64,000 nt of DNA from assembly GCA_025060195.1 (NCBI GenBank), contig JANXCQ010000005.1, positions 52,671 to 116,670 on the forward strand, read 5' to 3'. The translations under genes and the position numbers were made by a program. This stretch comes from Gemmatales bacterium. Lineage in GTDB: Bacteria > Planctomycetota > Planctomycetia > Gemmatales > HRBIN36. Of this stretch, positions 10,883 to 19,965 are shown piece by piece. The notes beneath the pieces are model-generated. The model did no database searches. It saw only the letters and a list, made by a program, of their open reading frames with translations, and was not told the DNA's origin. The stretch's first letter is position 1; the number at the start of each line of letters is the position of its first letter.

Positions 10883-12790
10883 ATGGCAGCCTCCTATACT
10901 GCGAAAGACATCACAGTCTTAGAAGGTTTAGAACCGGTGCGGCGTCGCCCGGCCATGTATATCGGGAGCACGGACAGCCGAGGCCTGCATCATCTGTTGT
11001 GGGAAATCGTTGATAATGCGGTGGACGAATATCTCAATAACTATGCCGATACGATTCAGGTGATCCTGCACAAGAGCGGGGAAGCGGTAACGGTTATAGA
11101 TAACGGCCGCGGTATCCCTGTGGATCCCCATCCGAAATATAAAAAGCCTGCATTAGAACTAATACTGACCACCTTGCATAGTGGGGCTAAGTTTGGGGAT
11201 TCAGGCAGTTATTTTCATTCTGGCGGATTACATGGGGTCGGCTCCTCAGTTGTGAACGCACTTTCCCAGAAACTCGTGGCCACGATACGCCGGGACGGCT
11301 ACGAATGGACACAGACCTTTCGCCGAGGTAAGCCTGTTACGGAGCTGAAGCGCGTTGGACCGGCTCAGGGCCACGGAACTACGATATATTTCGAGCCTGA
11401 CCCGGAGATTTTCCGAAGCACGCGTTTTGATCCAGAAGTGATTCGCGAACACTTAGATGCGATGGGTTATATTCATCGAGGCCTAAAGCTGATTTTTATC
11501 AATGAGATTACCGGCGAAGAATTTAACTTATCTCACCCTGGTGGCATTCCGGATTTTCTCCAGCATCTCATTCGCCAACAGAATAAGCAGCCTGTAGTCG
11601 ATAGTTACTTCCACGTGGCCCGGGAAAACGGCGAACGGATGGAGGTGGCCCTTACCTGGACCGAGAGCACGGATGAAACTGTGCGCAGTTTCGTCAATGG
11701 TATCCGCACGTCGAGCGGTGGCACTCATGAATACGGTTTCCGTCAAGCCTTAGTCCGAGCCATTCGGAACTATATCGAGACCCACGATATCAAGATCAAG
11801 GGCCTCACCATCACTGCCGAGGATATTCGCGAGGGGATTGTAGCCATTATCTCGGTGTTTTGTCGAGAGCCTATGTTCCAGGGACAAACGAAGGAACGAC
11901 TGAACAATCCAGAAATGGTGAGCCAAGTGGAAAGTTTTGTTCGCCCGGCATTAGAAAACTGGTTACACCAGAATAAGCAAACGGCCGATCGGATTCTAGG
12001 TCGGATCATTTTGGCGGCACGAGCGCGGGAAGCTTCTCGCGCGGCGGCGATTGAAATTAAGCGGAAATCAGTAACTCAGCGCCGCCTGAATCTTCCTGGT
12101 AAATTGGCCGACTGCACTTCGACTGACTTAGAGGAATCTGAGCTGTTTATAGTCGAAGGGGATTCTGCTGGGGGTTCAGCGATTGAGGGGCGTAATCGGA
12201 AGACCCAAGCTGTGCTGCCTCTGCGTGGCAAGATACTCAATGCCGAAGGCTTGCCTACCAGCAAGGTGCTCTCGAATCAGGAACTCTCCGACTTAGTCGC
12301 GGCGATAGGTACGGGCATAGGCGACAAGTTTGACATCACTAAGCTCCGCTATGGCAAGATTATTCTGCTTATGGACGCGGATCATGACGGAAATCATATC
12401 ACTACATTGTTATTAGCGTTTTTCTTCCGCCACATGCCGGAACTGATACGTCGGGGCCATGTTTATATCGCTCAGCCACCACTCTACCGTATTAATGTCG
12501 GTAAGGAAACCTACTGGGCACGCGACGATCAACATAAAGATGAAATTTTGAAGAAGTTGCCGAAAAACGCGAAGATTGAAATTCAGCGGTTCAAAGGCTT
12601 GGGAGAAATGCGGCCGAGCGTGTTAGGGGAAACCACGTTGGACCCAAAGAACCGCACCTTGTTGCGGGTTCAGATTGATAACGACTTAGAGGCGGATCAA
12701 GTATTTGTCCGTCTGTTAGGAAAAGATCCGTCCTTGCGCTATGAATTTATCATGAACGCGACGGCCTTAGCCGAGGAATTGGATATTTAG
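10883..12790 (+). CDS. gyrB/parE: Type IIA DNA topoisomerase subunit B (GyrB/ParE family)
   Basis: About 635 residues; the ATPase subunit of the complex with the preceding gene. A GHKL ATPase domain opens the protein (RRRPAMYIGS, EIVDNAVDE, DNGRGIP, GGLHGVG), then a transducer, then TOPRIM (EGDSAGGSA, LMDADHDG) and the C-terminal RFKGLGEM. The insert of proteobacterial GyrB is absent. RRGHVYIAQPPLYRI followed by GKETYWA, and KGLGEMRPS with ETTLDP, read more like ParE than GyrB, whereas GTGIGDKFD looks GyrB-like. ATG 10883 has GAGGA ten bases upstream; an in-frame GTG at 10877 directly abutting the previous stop is the alternative. Translation is probably coupled to subunit A. Confidence 0.93.
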   Translation: MAASYTAKDITVLEGLEPVRRRPAMYIGSTDSRGLHHLLWEIVDNAVDEYLNNYADTIQVILHKSGEAVTVIDNGRGIPVDPHPKYKKPALELILTTLHSGAKFGDSGSYFHSGGLHGVGSSVVNALSQKLVATIRRDGYEWTQTFRRGKPVTELKRVGPAQGHGTTIYFEPDPEIFRSTRFDPEVIREHLDAMGYIHRGLKLIFINEITGEEFNLSHPGGIPDFLQHLIRQQNKQPVVDSYFHVARENGERMEVALTWTESTDETVRSFVNGIRTSSGGTHEYGFRQALVRAIRNYIETHDIKIKGLTITAEDIREGIVAIISVFCREPMFQGQTKERLNNPEMVSQVESFVRPALENWLHQNKQTADRILGRIILAARAREASRAAAIEIKRKSVTQRRLNLPGKLADCTSTDLEESELFIVEGDSAGGSAIEGRNRKTQAVLPLRGKILNAEGLPTSKVLSNQELSDLVAAIGTGIGDKFDITKLRYGKIILLMDADHDGNHITTLLLAFFFRHMPELIRRGHVYIAQPPLYRINVGKETYWARDDQHKDEILKKLPKNAKIEIQRFKGLGEMRPSVLGETTLDPKNRTLLRVQIDNDLEADQVFVRLLGKDPSLRYEFIMNATALAEELDI

Positions 12791-12836
12791 TATCAAGTGG
12801 TCGGGAGATACTCCACAAGTAAATAGGTTGTTACTC

Positions 12837-13487
12837 ATGCAGGAAGCGATGATCGAGTTGGTGCGGCTTAGTAGCCAAGCACCCGGTTATATACAGTATG
12901 GCTTAGCCCTCTTGGGCTTGGCGATTATTTTGGCAGGTTGGCGGGGCTATAGACTGTGGTTCAGCATGCTAATCACGTCGCTGGCAGGGATGTGGGGACT
13001 GGTTTACGGTAATCAATATGGGGTATCTCCCTTGGTAGCGGGGTTATTGGCGGCCCTGGGAGCGGGCTCTGTCTCCTTGGCCATGACCCGTTTGATTATC
13101 TTCGGAGTGGGTGGATGGTTGGCCGGGCAGCTAGCTCGATTGGTGTTCCAGGAGTGGGCTAATCCACTGATTTGTTTCTTTGCCGGTGGCTTGCTTAGTG
13201 TGTTATTATTTAAGAGCGTGGTGCGGCTGGTCACTGGCGGAATCGGAGTATTGCTACTAAGTCTAGGTGCACGCTGGGTGAAAATCGAAGATGATGTGTT
13301 AGTCCTGTCTGAGTGGTGGCGAAAGCTGGGATTGGATAGCGTTGCCTGGGCTTGGTTGCTGGGTACATTCGTTGCCGCTTTCGTACAATGGGTATTCGAC
13401 AAAGGAATTGACTGGTGGCGTGCACGACGCGAAGCTGCGAAAAAGAAAGCTAGCGAAAAGAAAGAGGTTGTCGCTCAAGCGGCTTAA
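12837..13487 (+). CDS. Polytopic membrane protein of unknown function
   Basis: About 216 residues with roughly seven hydrophobic segments rich in Gly, Ala and Leu (YGLALLGLAIILAGW, LVAGLLAALGAGSVSLAM, PLICFFAGGLLSVLLF, GGIGVLLLSLGA, WAWLLGTFVAAFVQWVF) and a Lys-rich cytoplasmic tail. The overall pattern resembles small TMEM198-like proteins, but I cannot assign a family. It begins about 46 bases after the topoisomerase B subunit and may share its transcript. Starts at ATG 12837 or ATG 12849 (AGGAAG just ahead) are both possible; an upstream TTG at 12828 is less likely. Confidence 0.7.
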   Translation: MQEAMIELVRLSSQAPGYIQYGLALLGLAIILAGWRGYRLWFSMLITSLAGMWGLVYGNQYGVSPLVAGLLAALGAGSVSLAMTRLIIFGVGGWLAGQLARLVFQEWANPLICFFAGGLLSVLLFKSVVRLVTGGIGVLLLSLGARWVKIEDDVLVLSEWWRKLGLDSVAWAWLLGTFVAAFVQWVFDKGIDWWRARREAAKKKASEKKEVVAQAA

Positions 13488-13995
13488 TCAACTTTTATTA
13501 ACGTAGTGCGAGCGCGATTGATGGGAGAGTCGGGCCCCAGATCAATCAAATGACTACAGAGTGATGGAAGCGGAAGGTTTATAGGTTGTCTAGACCTTGA
13601 TTCCGCTTGGACTAAAGTAGGAGTCACAGGTCAATGGAAGATGGTTCTTGGTGTGTGCCTGAATTGGATGGTTTCGTGTATCTCAAGCTAAAGTTTACTT
13701 AGTGGTTGAGCGAACTGCAGACTAGATAGATAAATGTAGAATAATCAAGGAAAGGCCAACTGTCCTAGCCACGATAGTGTACCAGAAGTTTAGGGAATTG
13801 GGGCAACGACGGTTTTGACCATTAGACTTAGATACACGATTTGATGGCGTATTTAGCATCAAGGGCGGGCGACTTAGGTAAGTTAGCGGATGAGTTTGTG
13901 CTAGCCGGCTTGCTTGAGAGCGACATAGATTGAAGCTATCCGGGGAGTATTTACTATGCTAACGCTTCTTAGCCACGCAGCATAAGTCGCGCGGA
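13488..13995. other. Convergent intergenic region, no gene seen
   Basis: About 500 bases between two convergent genes. The only structure I noted is an inverted repeat of seven-base arms (GATTGAT and ATCAATC, about 13514-13548) without a following T-run, so it is a weak terminator candidate at best. Confidence 0.5.
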
Positions 13996-15297
13996 TCATG
14001 GTGCCACCGCGTAGCGGATTTGACTAAGTTCGTGGGTCTCGATGCGGCGGCCTTTCTGGTGTAAGGATTCCATCAGGAAGGCGAGCATGCCGGTGGTTAG
14101 TAAGGTCCGTTCCACTGGATAACTCGGTCGGCCTGTCAGGAACATTTTCTCGATATGGTTACACAAGAAACTAAAATGATCGCGTTGAGGTTTGGGCAGG
14201 TAGAACCAGGTGCCGACGGGGCGGTGTCCGCGAGGTTGGATGGCGGCCGCGAATTCCGCTACGTGGCTGTTGGACATGTACACTGCAGCCTGTAGGCCGT
14301 CTGCGTATTCGATGAGAAAAACCGTGGGATTACGGTCAGCTTCTTCGCGTCGGCCATGTCTTCGCGGAATGGCTGCGAGCGCTGTGTCTAATAAATGTAA
14401 GCTTGACTGGCCAGAGCGGATGGCTTCTAAAGCGGCTTTTCCTTGTAAGGCTTGCACGGCGCGAACGCCCGTCTCTCCCCCTTGACGCCGTTCTACCAAA
14501 CATTGCAATGCCTCTAGACCGTGAAAACCGTAGGACTCAATACCGGCATAGCCGACCGATAAGGCCGCTTGTAACGGTGTACCTAAGCGTAATTCGATCG
14601 GCGGACGACGCCAGGTCACGGGCACGCTGGAGCCGGCCATCATGGGAAATTTCAGCGCCCGACTCTGTTCATACATCCATCGGGCGTTTTCCCAGGAGTA
14701 AGAAAGATGTTTGTCGTTGTAAACGGGGACGCTCTTGCCTGTAGCGCGGAACACCTTGACAATTTCCTCGAAGAGTTCGCGTCGCGGATAGAGCGTTTGT
14801 CCCTTTTCGTTGGTGGGATAGTCCCCATGCTCGGCAACGAGAAGCACGCCATCTACGGCCAGGTCTTTGCCGCCCAAAGTCAGGGTCTCTCCGGGGGTCT
14901 TGAAAATTGGTATGCTGTATCGCGCGGCTAAGCCTCGGCCAATGTCGCTATCGGGAAATTGTTCGATGTAGAGACTCACGACGCGGCAATGAGGTTCATG
15001 TATGCGGCCAACGATGGCATACCCTTCAATGAACTTGGTAATGATGTCATCGGCGTGGGAATATTTCCAATAGACCGTGGTAATGGCTGCAATGCGTTTC
15101 GGGGGGCCTTCGCGTGGTACGGAGTCGGTGGGCAACACGATCTTGGGTTCGGGTAGTGCTGGGCTAGGGATGATTGGGCTCTCTGTGGGCTGCGCGGCGA
15201 GTGGGGCGCTTAGGCTGGCCGCGGTCCATCCCAGAAAAGTTCGCCGCGTACACATGTAAGCACGGTTTGTCCCTAGATTGGGCACATGATGCTCCAT
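13996..15297 (-). CDS. Tat-exported conserved protein of unknown function
   Basis: 433 residues from ATG 15297, chosen because GGAGG lies seven bases upstream; the frame is open back to a GTG at 15312. The leader carries twin arginines and a hydrophobic core (TRRTFLGWTAASLSAPLAA), so Tat export is expected. The mature part starts with a Rossmann-like strand (KRIAAITTVYWKYSHADDI) and includes DGVLLVAEHGDYP and VPVYNDKHLSYSW, patterns I associate with a planctomycete family with weak similarity to Gfo/Idh oxidoreductases. No catalytic set can be named. It is the last gene of a minus-strand series beginning with the rhomboid-like gene. Confidence 0.8.
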   Translation of the reverse strand: MEHHVPNLGTNRAYMCTRRTFLGWTAASLSAPLAAQPTESPIIPSPALPEPKIVLPTDSVPREGPPKRIAAITTVYWKYSHADDIITKFIEGYAIVGRIHEPHCRVVSLYIEQFPDSDIGRGLAARYSIPIFKTPGETLTLGGKDLAVDGVLLVAEHGDYPTNEKGQTLYPRRELFEEIVKVFRATGKSVPVYNDKHLSYSWENARWMYEQSRALKFPMMAGSSVPVTWRRPPIELRLGTPLQAALSVGYAGIESYGFHGLEALQCLVERRQGGETGVRAVQALQGKAALEAIRSGQSSLHLLDTALAAIPRRHGRREEADRNPTVFLIEYADGLQAAVYMSNSHVAEFAAAIQPRGHRPVGTWFYLPKPQRDHFSFLCNHIEKMFLTGRPSYPVERTLLTTGMLAFLMESLHQKGRRIETHELSQIRYAVAP

Positions 15298-15326
15298 GGG
15301 CCTGCCTCCCACGAATGACTTGGGGC

Positions 15327-15938
15327 TTAGTTATCCGAGCGAGGGGCCTGCTGTTTAGCGAAAGGTATGGACACTAAGAGGAACGGCACAAGCCCCATGA
15401 TGATTAGAACCAGTGCTAGCGTGAGCAGGTCGGCGCCTAGGCTGAGTGTGTGCCAATACTGAAAATTGCTCTCGGCTTGGGCCATGGCAGCGAGTGCGGC
15501 GTCGCTGAGAATCGGTTCGGGAACCTGGTAGCGAGCGAAACGCCAGCGGTGCACTTGCGGGCCGAGCCACCATTGATTCACGGCTACTAGTCCGAGTGCC
15601 AGGGCCATCAATGCGGCGCGGGTGTAATTCGACCAGTGTTTGTGCCGTAACCAGATTACTGCGGGAATCGCTGCCACTGTCCCACACACCAGTTGAAACA
15701 GGAAGTAACGGCGGAAAACGAGGTCGAGAAATTCTCCTGCGAGCCGAATACCTTCCTTTTCGGATTGCAATCGGAGCCAATTGTCAGGGCGCCTGGCGAA
15801 CTCCTGCATGCCGAGCAGAACAGGCCAGGCAACGCCCACCGCGAAGAACACCATCGCTCCTAACCACACTCCCACGCTCATGATGTGCATCAAGCTGAGG
15901 AGATAGTGTCCTGGCGGTGGCCTGCTGTTAGGATTCAT
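15327..15938 (-). CDS. DUF4149-like membrane protein
   Basis: 203 residues with four transmembrane segments. The first, SVGVWLGAMVFFAVGVAWP, matches the start of the DUF4149 (TMEM205-like) domain, and the last segment ends near residue 190. The start ATG 15938 overlaps the end of plsY by eleven bases and has GAGGTGGAAGG just ahead, so it is translationally coupled to plsY. Function is unknown. Confidence 0.8.
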   Translation of the reverse strand: MNPNSRPPPGHYLLSLMHIMSVGVWLGAMVFFAVGVAWPVLLGMQEFARRPDNWLRLQSEKEGIRLAGEFLDLVFRRYFLFQLVCGTVAAIPAVIWLRHKHWSNYTRAALMALALGLVAVNQWWLGPQVHRWRFARYQVPEPILSDAALAAMAQAESNFQYWHTLSLGADLLTLALVLIIMGLVPFLLVSIPFAKQQAPRSDN

Positions 15939-16752
15939 GACCTTCCACCTCAGGCGAGGCAGCCCCCGGCGCGTCTCCGGAAAAACTTATTTTAGTCGGG
16001 GAATTGCAGTAAGTCGGCAAAGGCGTTTGTTGGCCGAGTTTGGATTCTCGACCTTGCCAGAGCCGAACGATGTTCTCCCGATGTCGAAGGAATACCAGAC
16101 CCGCGCCAATGAGAGCTAAGCTCGTGGCAGCGCGATGCGCTGGTGCGAAACAACTGGGCCAGGTGTAAACCGCCTGCGATACCACTAGTGCGAAAGCCGC
16201 GCATAACGAGCTCAGTGAAACGTATCGAGACAACCAGGCGACGACTCCCCAGGTCAGGGCAGCTACTGCCGTCGGCAGGGGCATCAGCACAGCGACAACG
16301 CCTGCGCCTGTGGCTACTCCCTTACCGCCGCGGAACCGCAGATAAATCGGCCAAAGATGCCCTGCCAGCGCGGCCAAGCCCAAAAGCGCGGCCAGATCAT
16401 AGGCATTGGGGACGTTGGTCAAGCCCCCCTGAAACATTGCCTGCGAAGCCATCGTGCCAGGTAGGAAAATGCCCGCACGCCACATCCACGCTGCGACCGG
16501 CATTGCCCCCTTGGCGCTATCGAGCGCAAATGCCAAAGGAAAATATTTCCATCCCACAACCCGTGCTAAGTTCGTCGCTCCGATGTTACCGCTACCATGT
16601 TGGCGAATGTCCACGCCTGCGAGGAGGTAGCCCAGAATCAGGCTGAATGGGATAGCGCCGACTAAGTAAGCGGCTACTAACCAGATCAACACTTCGCCCC
16701 ATCTAAGTGGAGGGCATAGGTATCCTTCGGCAGAAAGGACTACCATATCCAT
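15928..16752 (-). CDS. plsY: Glycerol-3-phosphate acyltransferase PlsY
   Basis: Inner-membrane acyltransferase that moves the acyl group from acyl-phosphate to the sn-1 position of glycerol-3-phosphate, the first step of phospholipid synthesis. The three PlsY loops are present: AYLVGAIPFSLILGYL followed by GSGNIGATNLARV, LRFRGGKGVATGAG, and FLRHRENIVRL near the end. Several membrane spans lie between. I place the start at ATG 16752, fifteen bases after the rhomboid-like stop, with AAGG nine bases upstream; the frame is open to 16815 but that part overlaps the upstream gene. At about 274 residues it is longer than typical PlsY (about 200) because of a C-terminal extension. Confidence 0.93.
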   Translation of the reverse strand: MDMVVLSAEGYLCPPLRWGEVLIWLVAAYLVGAIPFSLILGYLLAGVDIRQHGSGNIGATNLARVVGWKYFPLAFALDSAKGAMPVAAWMWRAGIFLPGTMASQAMFQGGLTNVPNAYDLAALLGLAALAGHLWPIYLRFRGGKGVATGAGVVAVLMPLPTAVAALTWGVVAWLSRYVSLSSLCAAFALVVSQAVYTWPSCFAPAHRAATSLALIGAGLVFLRHRENIVRLWQGRESKLGQQTPLPTYCNSPTKISFSGDAPGAASPEVEGHES

Positions 16753-16766
16753 GGGCAAGAACCTTG

Positions 16767-17630
16767 TTATCTCCGGCGACGGTAAGCCTCGCTGGCCCGA
16801 TGCAGGATTTCCCACTCTTGAGGCGTGAGGGCGTCGCGGCCGTGACGTGCGAGTTTATCGAGGATGGCGTCGGCCTGAGCCTCGAGATGTTCATCCACGC
16901 ACGGGGCTGCCGCTCGTCGGGAGGATGACGAACGGGTCATGCTCCAGCGTGTCCGCCAATCTGCCAAAGTATCGCGCCCTATGGGAGCGTAATAATAGGC
17001 GACTGCGAAACCCGCCCCCGCCAGGTGTACACAAGCCAAGGTCGGATGCCCCAGGCCGCCCAGTTGTTGTAAGAAGGCTACTAAATCCTTTGCCACGTAA
17101 AGCACGGCGATCAGCCAGAATGGCACGGGCAACACGAAAAACAGTAATACCGTTTGCCTCGGATAATGCAGGGCGCACAGAATCAGAACAAACGTGAGCG
17201 CGGGAGCTGCCCCAAACGCTATCGGGCGGGCGCCCACGTTCCAGAGCCAGTCGGCCATGAGCCACGTTAGGTTACCCGCAACCCCTGCCAAGAGGTAAAG
17301 AAGAACAAACCTCCGTGGACCGTAAATGATTTCCAGTTGCCTGCCGAAGAACCACAAGATTAACGCGTTCCACACCAGGTTCAGCCAGTTGTGAATATCG
17401 TGAATAAACAAGCCGGTAAATATCCGCCATACTTCTCCAGTGGCCACACGGTGCGGATCGAGCATGAACATGTCGGTAAACTTGCCGTGCCAAGCTCGTC
17501 CTGCGGTAACCAATTGCAAGACGAACACACCGGCATGAATCAGGACCAACCAAGGCGTGACCAAGTGCCCGTCCCACCATAACCCGTGGGGGCGCTCGTC
17601 TCGATAATAGTCGCGATCATAAACGCCCAT
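16767..17630 (-). CDS. Rhomboid-family membrane protein, probably inactive
   Basis: 287 residues with six rhomboid-like membrane segments and a soluble C-terminal tail. The L1-loop signature is recognisable (GEVWRIFTGLFIHDIHNWLNLVWN and FGRQLEIIYG), and the histidine of the last helix is present (HLAGAGFAVAYYY). The catalytic serine of the GxSG motif is missing: the region reads FGAAPALT, with Ala142 (codon 17205-17207) in the serine place and Pro143 in place of Gly. It therefore probably acts as a membrane binding protein and not as a protease (inference). It is the first gene of a minus-strand set with plsY. Start ATG 17630 has GGGAG six bases upstream. Confidence 0.88.
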   Translation of the reverse strand: MGVYDRDYYRDERPHGLWWDGHLVTPWLVLIHAGVFVLQLVTAGRAWHGKFTDMFMLDPHRVATGEVWRIFTGLFIHDIHNWLNLVWNALILWFFGRQLEIIYGPRRFVLLYLLAGVAGNLTWLMADWLWNVGARPIAFGAAPALTFVLILCALHYPRQTVLLFFVLPVPFWLIAVLYVAKDLVAFLQQLGGLGHPTLACVHLAGAGFAVAYYYAPIGRDTLADWRTRWSMTRSSSSRRAAAPCVDEHLEAQADAILDKLARHGRDALTPQEWEILHRASEAYRRRR

Positions 17631-18119
17631 GTTCCGCTCCCGTTCTGCTATAGCACACTTTGCTGCTGGCTAACAATATGCTACACTACGCCCGCTTTTT
17701 ATCCTAGCTGCGTTATGCTGCGGGACCGCTTCCCTGGGAGTTTAGGTCCGCTTGGAAGCTCATTCCACTCCAGTCGTTGGAAAAAAGAGCGTGGCTCAGT
17801 CTCTCCGGGCGTTAGCATGATTGAGATAAACGATGGAAAAACCTCTGAGCACAGCCTCCCGCCTGGGACCGTGTATTGATGTTCTCGGGAAGCGTTAGTT
17901 TAGTGGTCAGTTAACAACTGACTTGGCTAATCCGGGTTCGCCGCTTCGTAACTTGGCCTGAGCATTAGCCCCTGCGGAAGCGACCATGAAAGGTAAGCCT
18001 CAACGAGCATAAGTGTCCTCTAGGCGAAGCGTGGGAAGGGAGAGATGAGGACAAATTGTGTGCTGTCTTCAAGCCGATTACAGACACCATATGCAGTTAT
18101 TCAGTGGATCAGGTTTCGG
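17631..18119. other. Intergenic region with one palindrome
   Basis: Nearly 490 bases between the methyltransferase stop and the rhomboid-like start. It holds the promoter candidate above and one clean inverted repeat, GTCAGTTAACAACTGAC at 17906-17922 (seven-base arms, three-base spacer), perhaps an operator. No gene is supported, and no restriction endonuclease is visible. Confidence 0.4.
17647..17676 (-). promoter_or_regulatory. Possible sigma70 promoter for the rhomboid-like/plsY genes
   Basis: On the minus strand, TTGTTA and TATAGC are separated by 18 bases, about 17 bases before the start codon of the rhomboid-like gene. Each box matches four of six consensus positions. Confidence 0.35.
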
Positions 18120-19007
18120 TCAGGCAGCTTGGCGCAGAGTTGGAAAGCGAAACATGGAACCGGCCACATATTGTGGTTGGATTTCGATGCTGATCCATCG
18201 GCGACCAAGTAATTCGGCCGCATAGCCAGTAACATTGCTGCCGGCAAACGGATCGAGAACCATTTGGCCGGGTTCGGTCAGCAGGCGAATGAAGAATTGG
18301 GGCAACTCTAAGGGGAAGCGGGCTGGATGAATGGGAAGATTAGCCTGTCGGCAGGCTTGTAAGTAAGCGTCGCGCGAACGGGTATTGGGCACGATGAGAA
18401 TGTTCGGGGGAATGGCTCCTCCATTATCCCGGCGAAAGTGGCGCGATATGGCATGCTGGGAGGGTCGCAATTTGGGTTGATAGCCCGTGCGTAAGAGTCG
18501 CTGCATGGATTCGCTATAAGGTCGCAGCACCTGACGATTATTGGCCTGGGGGTAAGGAGATTTGCTGAACCACCAGATGAAATGGACGGCATCCTTCAAA
18601 CGGCTCCGCCGCACTGTCACCCACTCGGCTGGGGTGGGTAAGCGCGAGGGATTGTACCAATAGCAATCCTGGGCCAAGTAAAAGCGTTCGGCGAGACGTA
18701 ACACCAGGCGATAGGGTAGTAAAGAGCGAGTGGGCTGACCGCGATTCCAAGCGCCGCTCATTTCTAGAACAAAGCTCCCCTCGGGCCGCAATATGCGCCA
18801 AATTTCCTCCGCAAAGGGCATGAACCAGGTCAAATAATCCTCCGGGTCGGCATTGCCATAAGCTTTTCGACGTCGTAAGGGAAACGGCGGCGAAGTAAGC
18901 ACGAGCGAAACCGAGTCGTCAGGAATCTGCTTCATTAACTCCAGGCAATCGCCGACATACGCTGCGCCAAGTTCCGTTTGATATGCAGGCGTGTATCCAG
19001 GCAGCAC
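18120..19007 (-). CDS. DNA (cytosine-N4) methyltransferase, M.PvuII-like
   Basis: 295 residues. Order of motifs is the beta class: catalytic TSPPF at 38-42 comes first, and the AdoMet-binding DPFAGSNVTG is near the C-terminus. TSPPF is typical of N4-cytosine enzymes. The protein follows M.PvuII (as I remember its sequence) over most of its length: TSPPFPLRRRKAYGN, DCYWYNPSRLP, RVKDAV-like RLKDAVHFIWWFSK, HPARFPLELPQFFIR and EIQPQYVAGS. CAGCTG methylation is therefore a reasonable guess. No endonuclease or controller gene is adjacent, so it looks orphan. The start is GTG 19007 with GGAGG seven bases ahead. Confidence 0.92.
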   Translation of the reverse strand: MLPGYTPAYQTELGAAYVGDCLELMKQIPDDSVSLVLTSPPFPLRRRKAYGNADPEDYLTWFMPFAEEIWRILRPEGSFVLEMSGAWNRGQPTRSLLPYRLVLRLAERFYLAQDCYWYNPSRLPTPAEWVTVRRSRLKDAVHFIWWFSKSPYPQANNRQVLRPYSESMQRLLRTGYQPKLRPSQHAISRHFRRDNGGAIPPNILIVPNTRSRDAYLQACRQANLPIHPARFPLELPQFFIRLLTEPGQMVLDPFAGSNVTGYAAELLGRRWISIEIQPQYVAGSMFRFPTLRQAA

Positions 19008-19879
19008 CTCTGAGCCTCCTGCTCAAAGGTATCCCGAGAAATGGACTTCAAATCGTGCTAGCCGGTTACCACATGGAGTGGCGCCTTCTTTTGCGCAGTT
19101 GCCCTTGGCATGCCTAAATTGTGCCTCGGCGGCAAGGCCAGTTCGCGAATACAAGTTTTTTGTGCCGCATCACAAGGCGAATCCCCAGCCCGGTTGGCTA
19201 GCTCAATCATTGACAACCTCGATTCGTCGCTGGGTGGCCTGTTCCATGCCATCGCCTCGCTTCCTCAGGTCATGTTGATGGATTATCCGCCCTGTTGCCG
19301 CTGGTCGAAATTTCTCCAACCGAGAAATCGGTCTCTAGGCTCCACGCCAATCACAATGTGCCACTTTGGGTGCTTGCCGTTTGAATAACAAAAAGTTCCA
19401 TCTCTCATCACGCGAAATCTTCTGCAGGCGAATCCTCGTTATGTGGTGCTAACATCCGAGAAAGCGACGCCGTCGGGTTTTTGTTGAGACCCCAGATACA
19501 ATGTGCGCGAACCAAGTGTTCGACCTGGAAATCCAGCCAATGTTGCACTTCAGCTAACCCTACCGCAAGCGACCGATGCCAACGGAACGTATGATCCCGA
19601 AAGACGGCAAGGCCGAGCGTTGTTTCGATAAACAGCCTGGGTGAATCTCGATTGTAGCTTCAACATCATAACACACTGAGGCCAACTGGTGGATGATTTG
19701 TTGAGCCAGTTGCTCACAGCGCTTGTCCTAGGGGCTGGAGGACCATTGCGTGGACGCAAGAAAAAACGGTGCGTAAGATGGAAAGGTGAAGAGCTGCATA
19801 AGGCGGGCCCGCTTCGAGCGGCTGGTACTGTCAGCTGGGCAAGGTCGCGTGAACCGAGACTATCCAGGCCACCCAGCCT
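19008..19879. other. Intergenic region, no gene seen
   Basis: About 870 bases between the methyltransferase start and tRNA-Leu. Open frames are short, without ribosome-binding sites or recognisable families. I find no restriction endonuclease-like protein here. Confidence 0.5.
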
Positions 19880-19965
19880 GCGGGAGTGGCGGAATTGGCA
19901 GACGCGCCAGGTTGAGGGCCTGGTGGGAATGAAATCCCGTGTGGGTTCGACTCCCACCTCCCGCA
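19880..19965 (+). tRNA. tRNA-Leu (anticodon GAG)
   Basis: An 86-base type II tRNA. The acceptor stem pairs GCGGGAG with CTCCCGC and is followed by A73. The anticodon stem CCAGG/CCTGG holds the loop TTGAGGG with GAG at 19914-19916, reading CUC and CUU. A long variable arm (TGGGAATGAAATCCCG) and a T-loop GTTCGACTC follow. The 3' CCA is not encoded. Confidence 0.96.

Noticed and set aside
13514..13548. Terminator between the convergent genes
   Set aside because: Seven-base arms with a loop of about twenty bases and no following T-run.
17631..19879. A PvuII-like endonuclease or controller gene next to the methyltransferase
   Set aside because: No frame of suitable length or sequence is present on either side.
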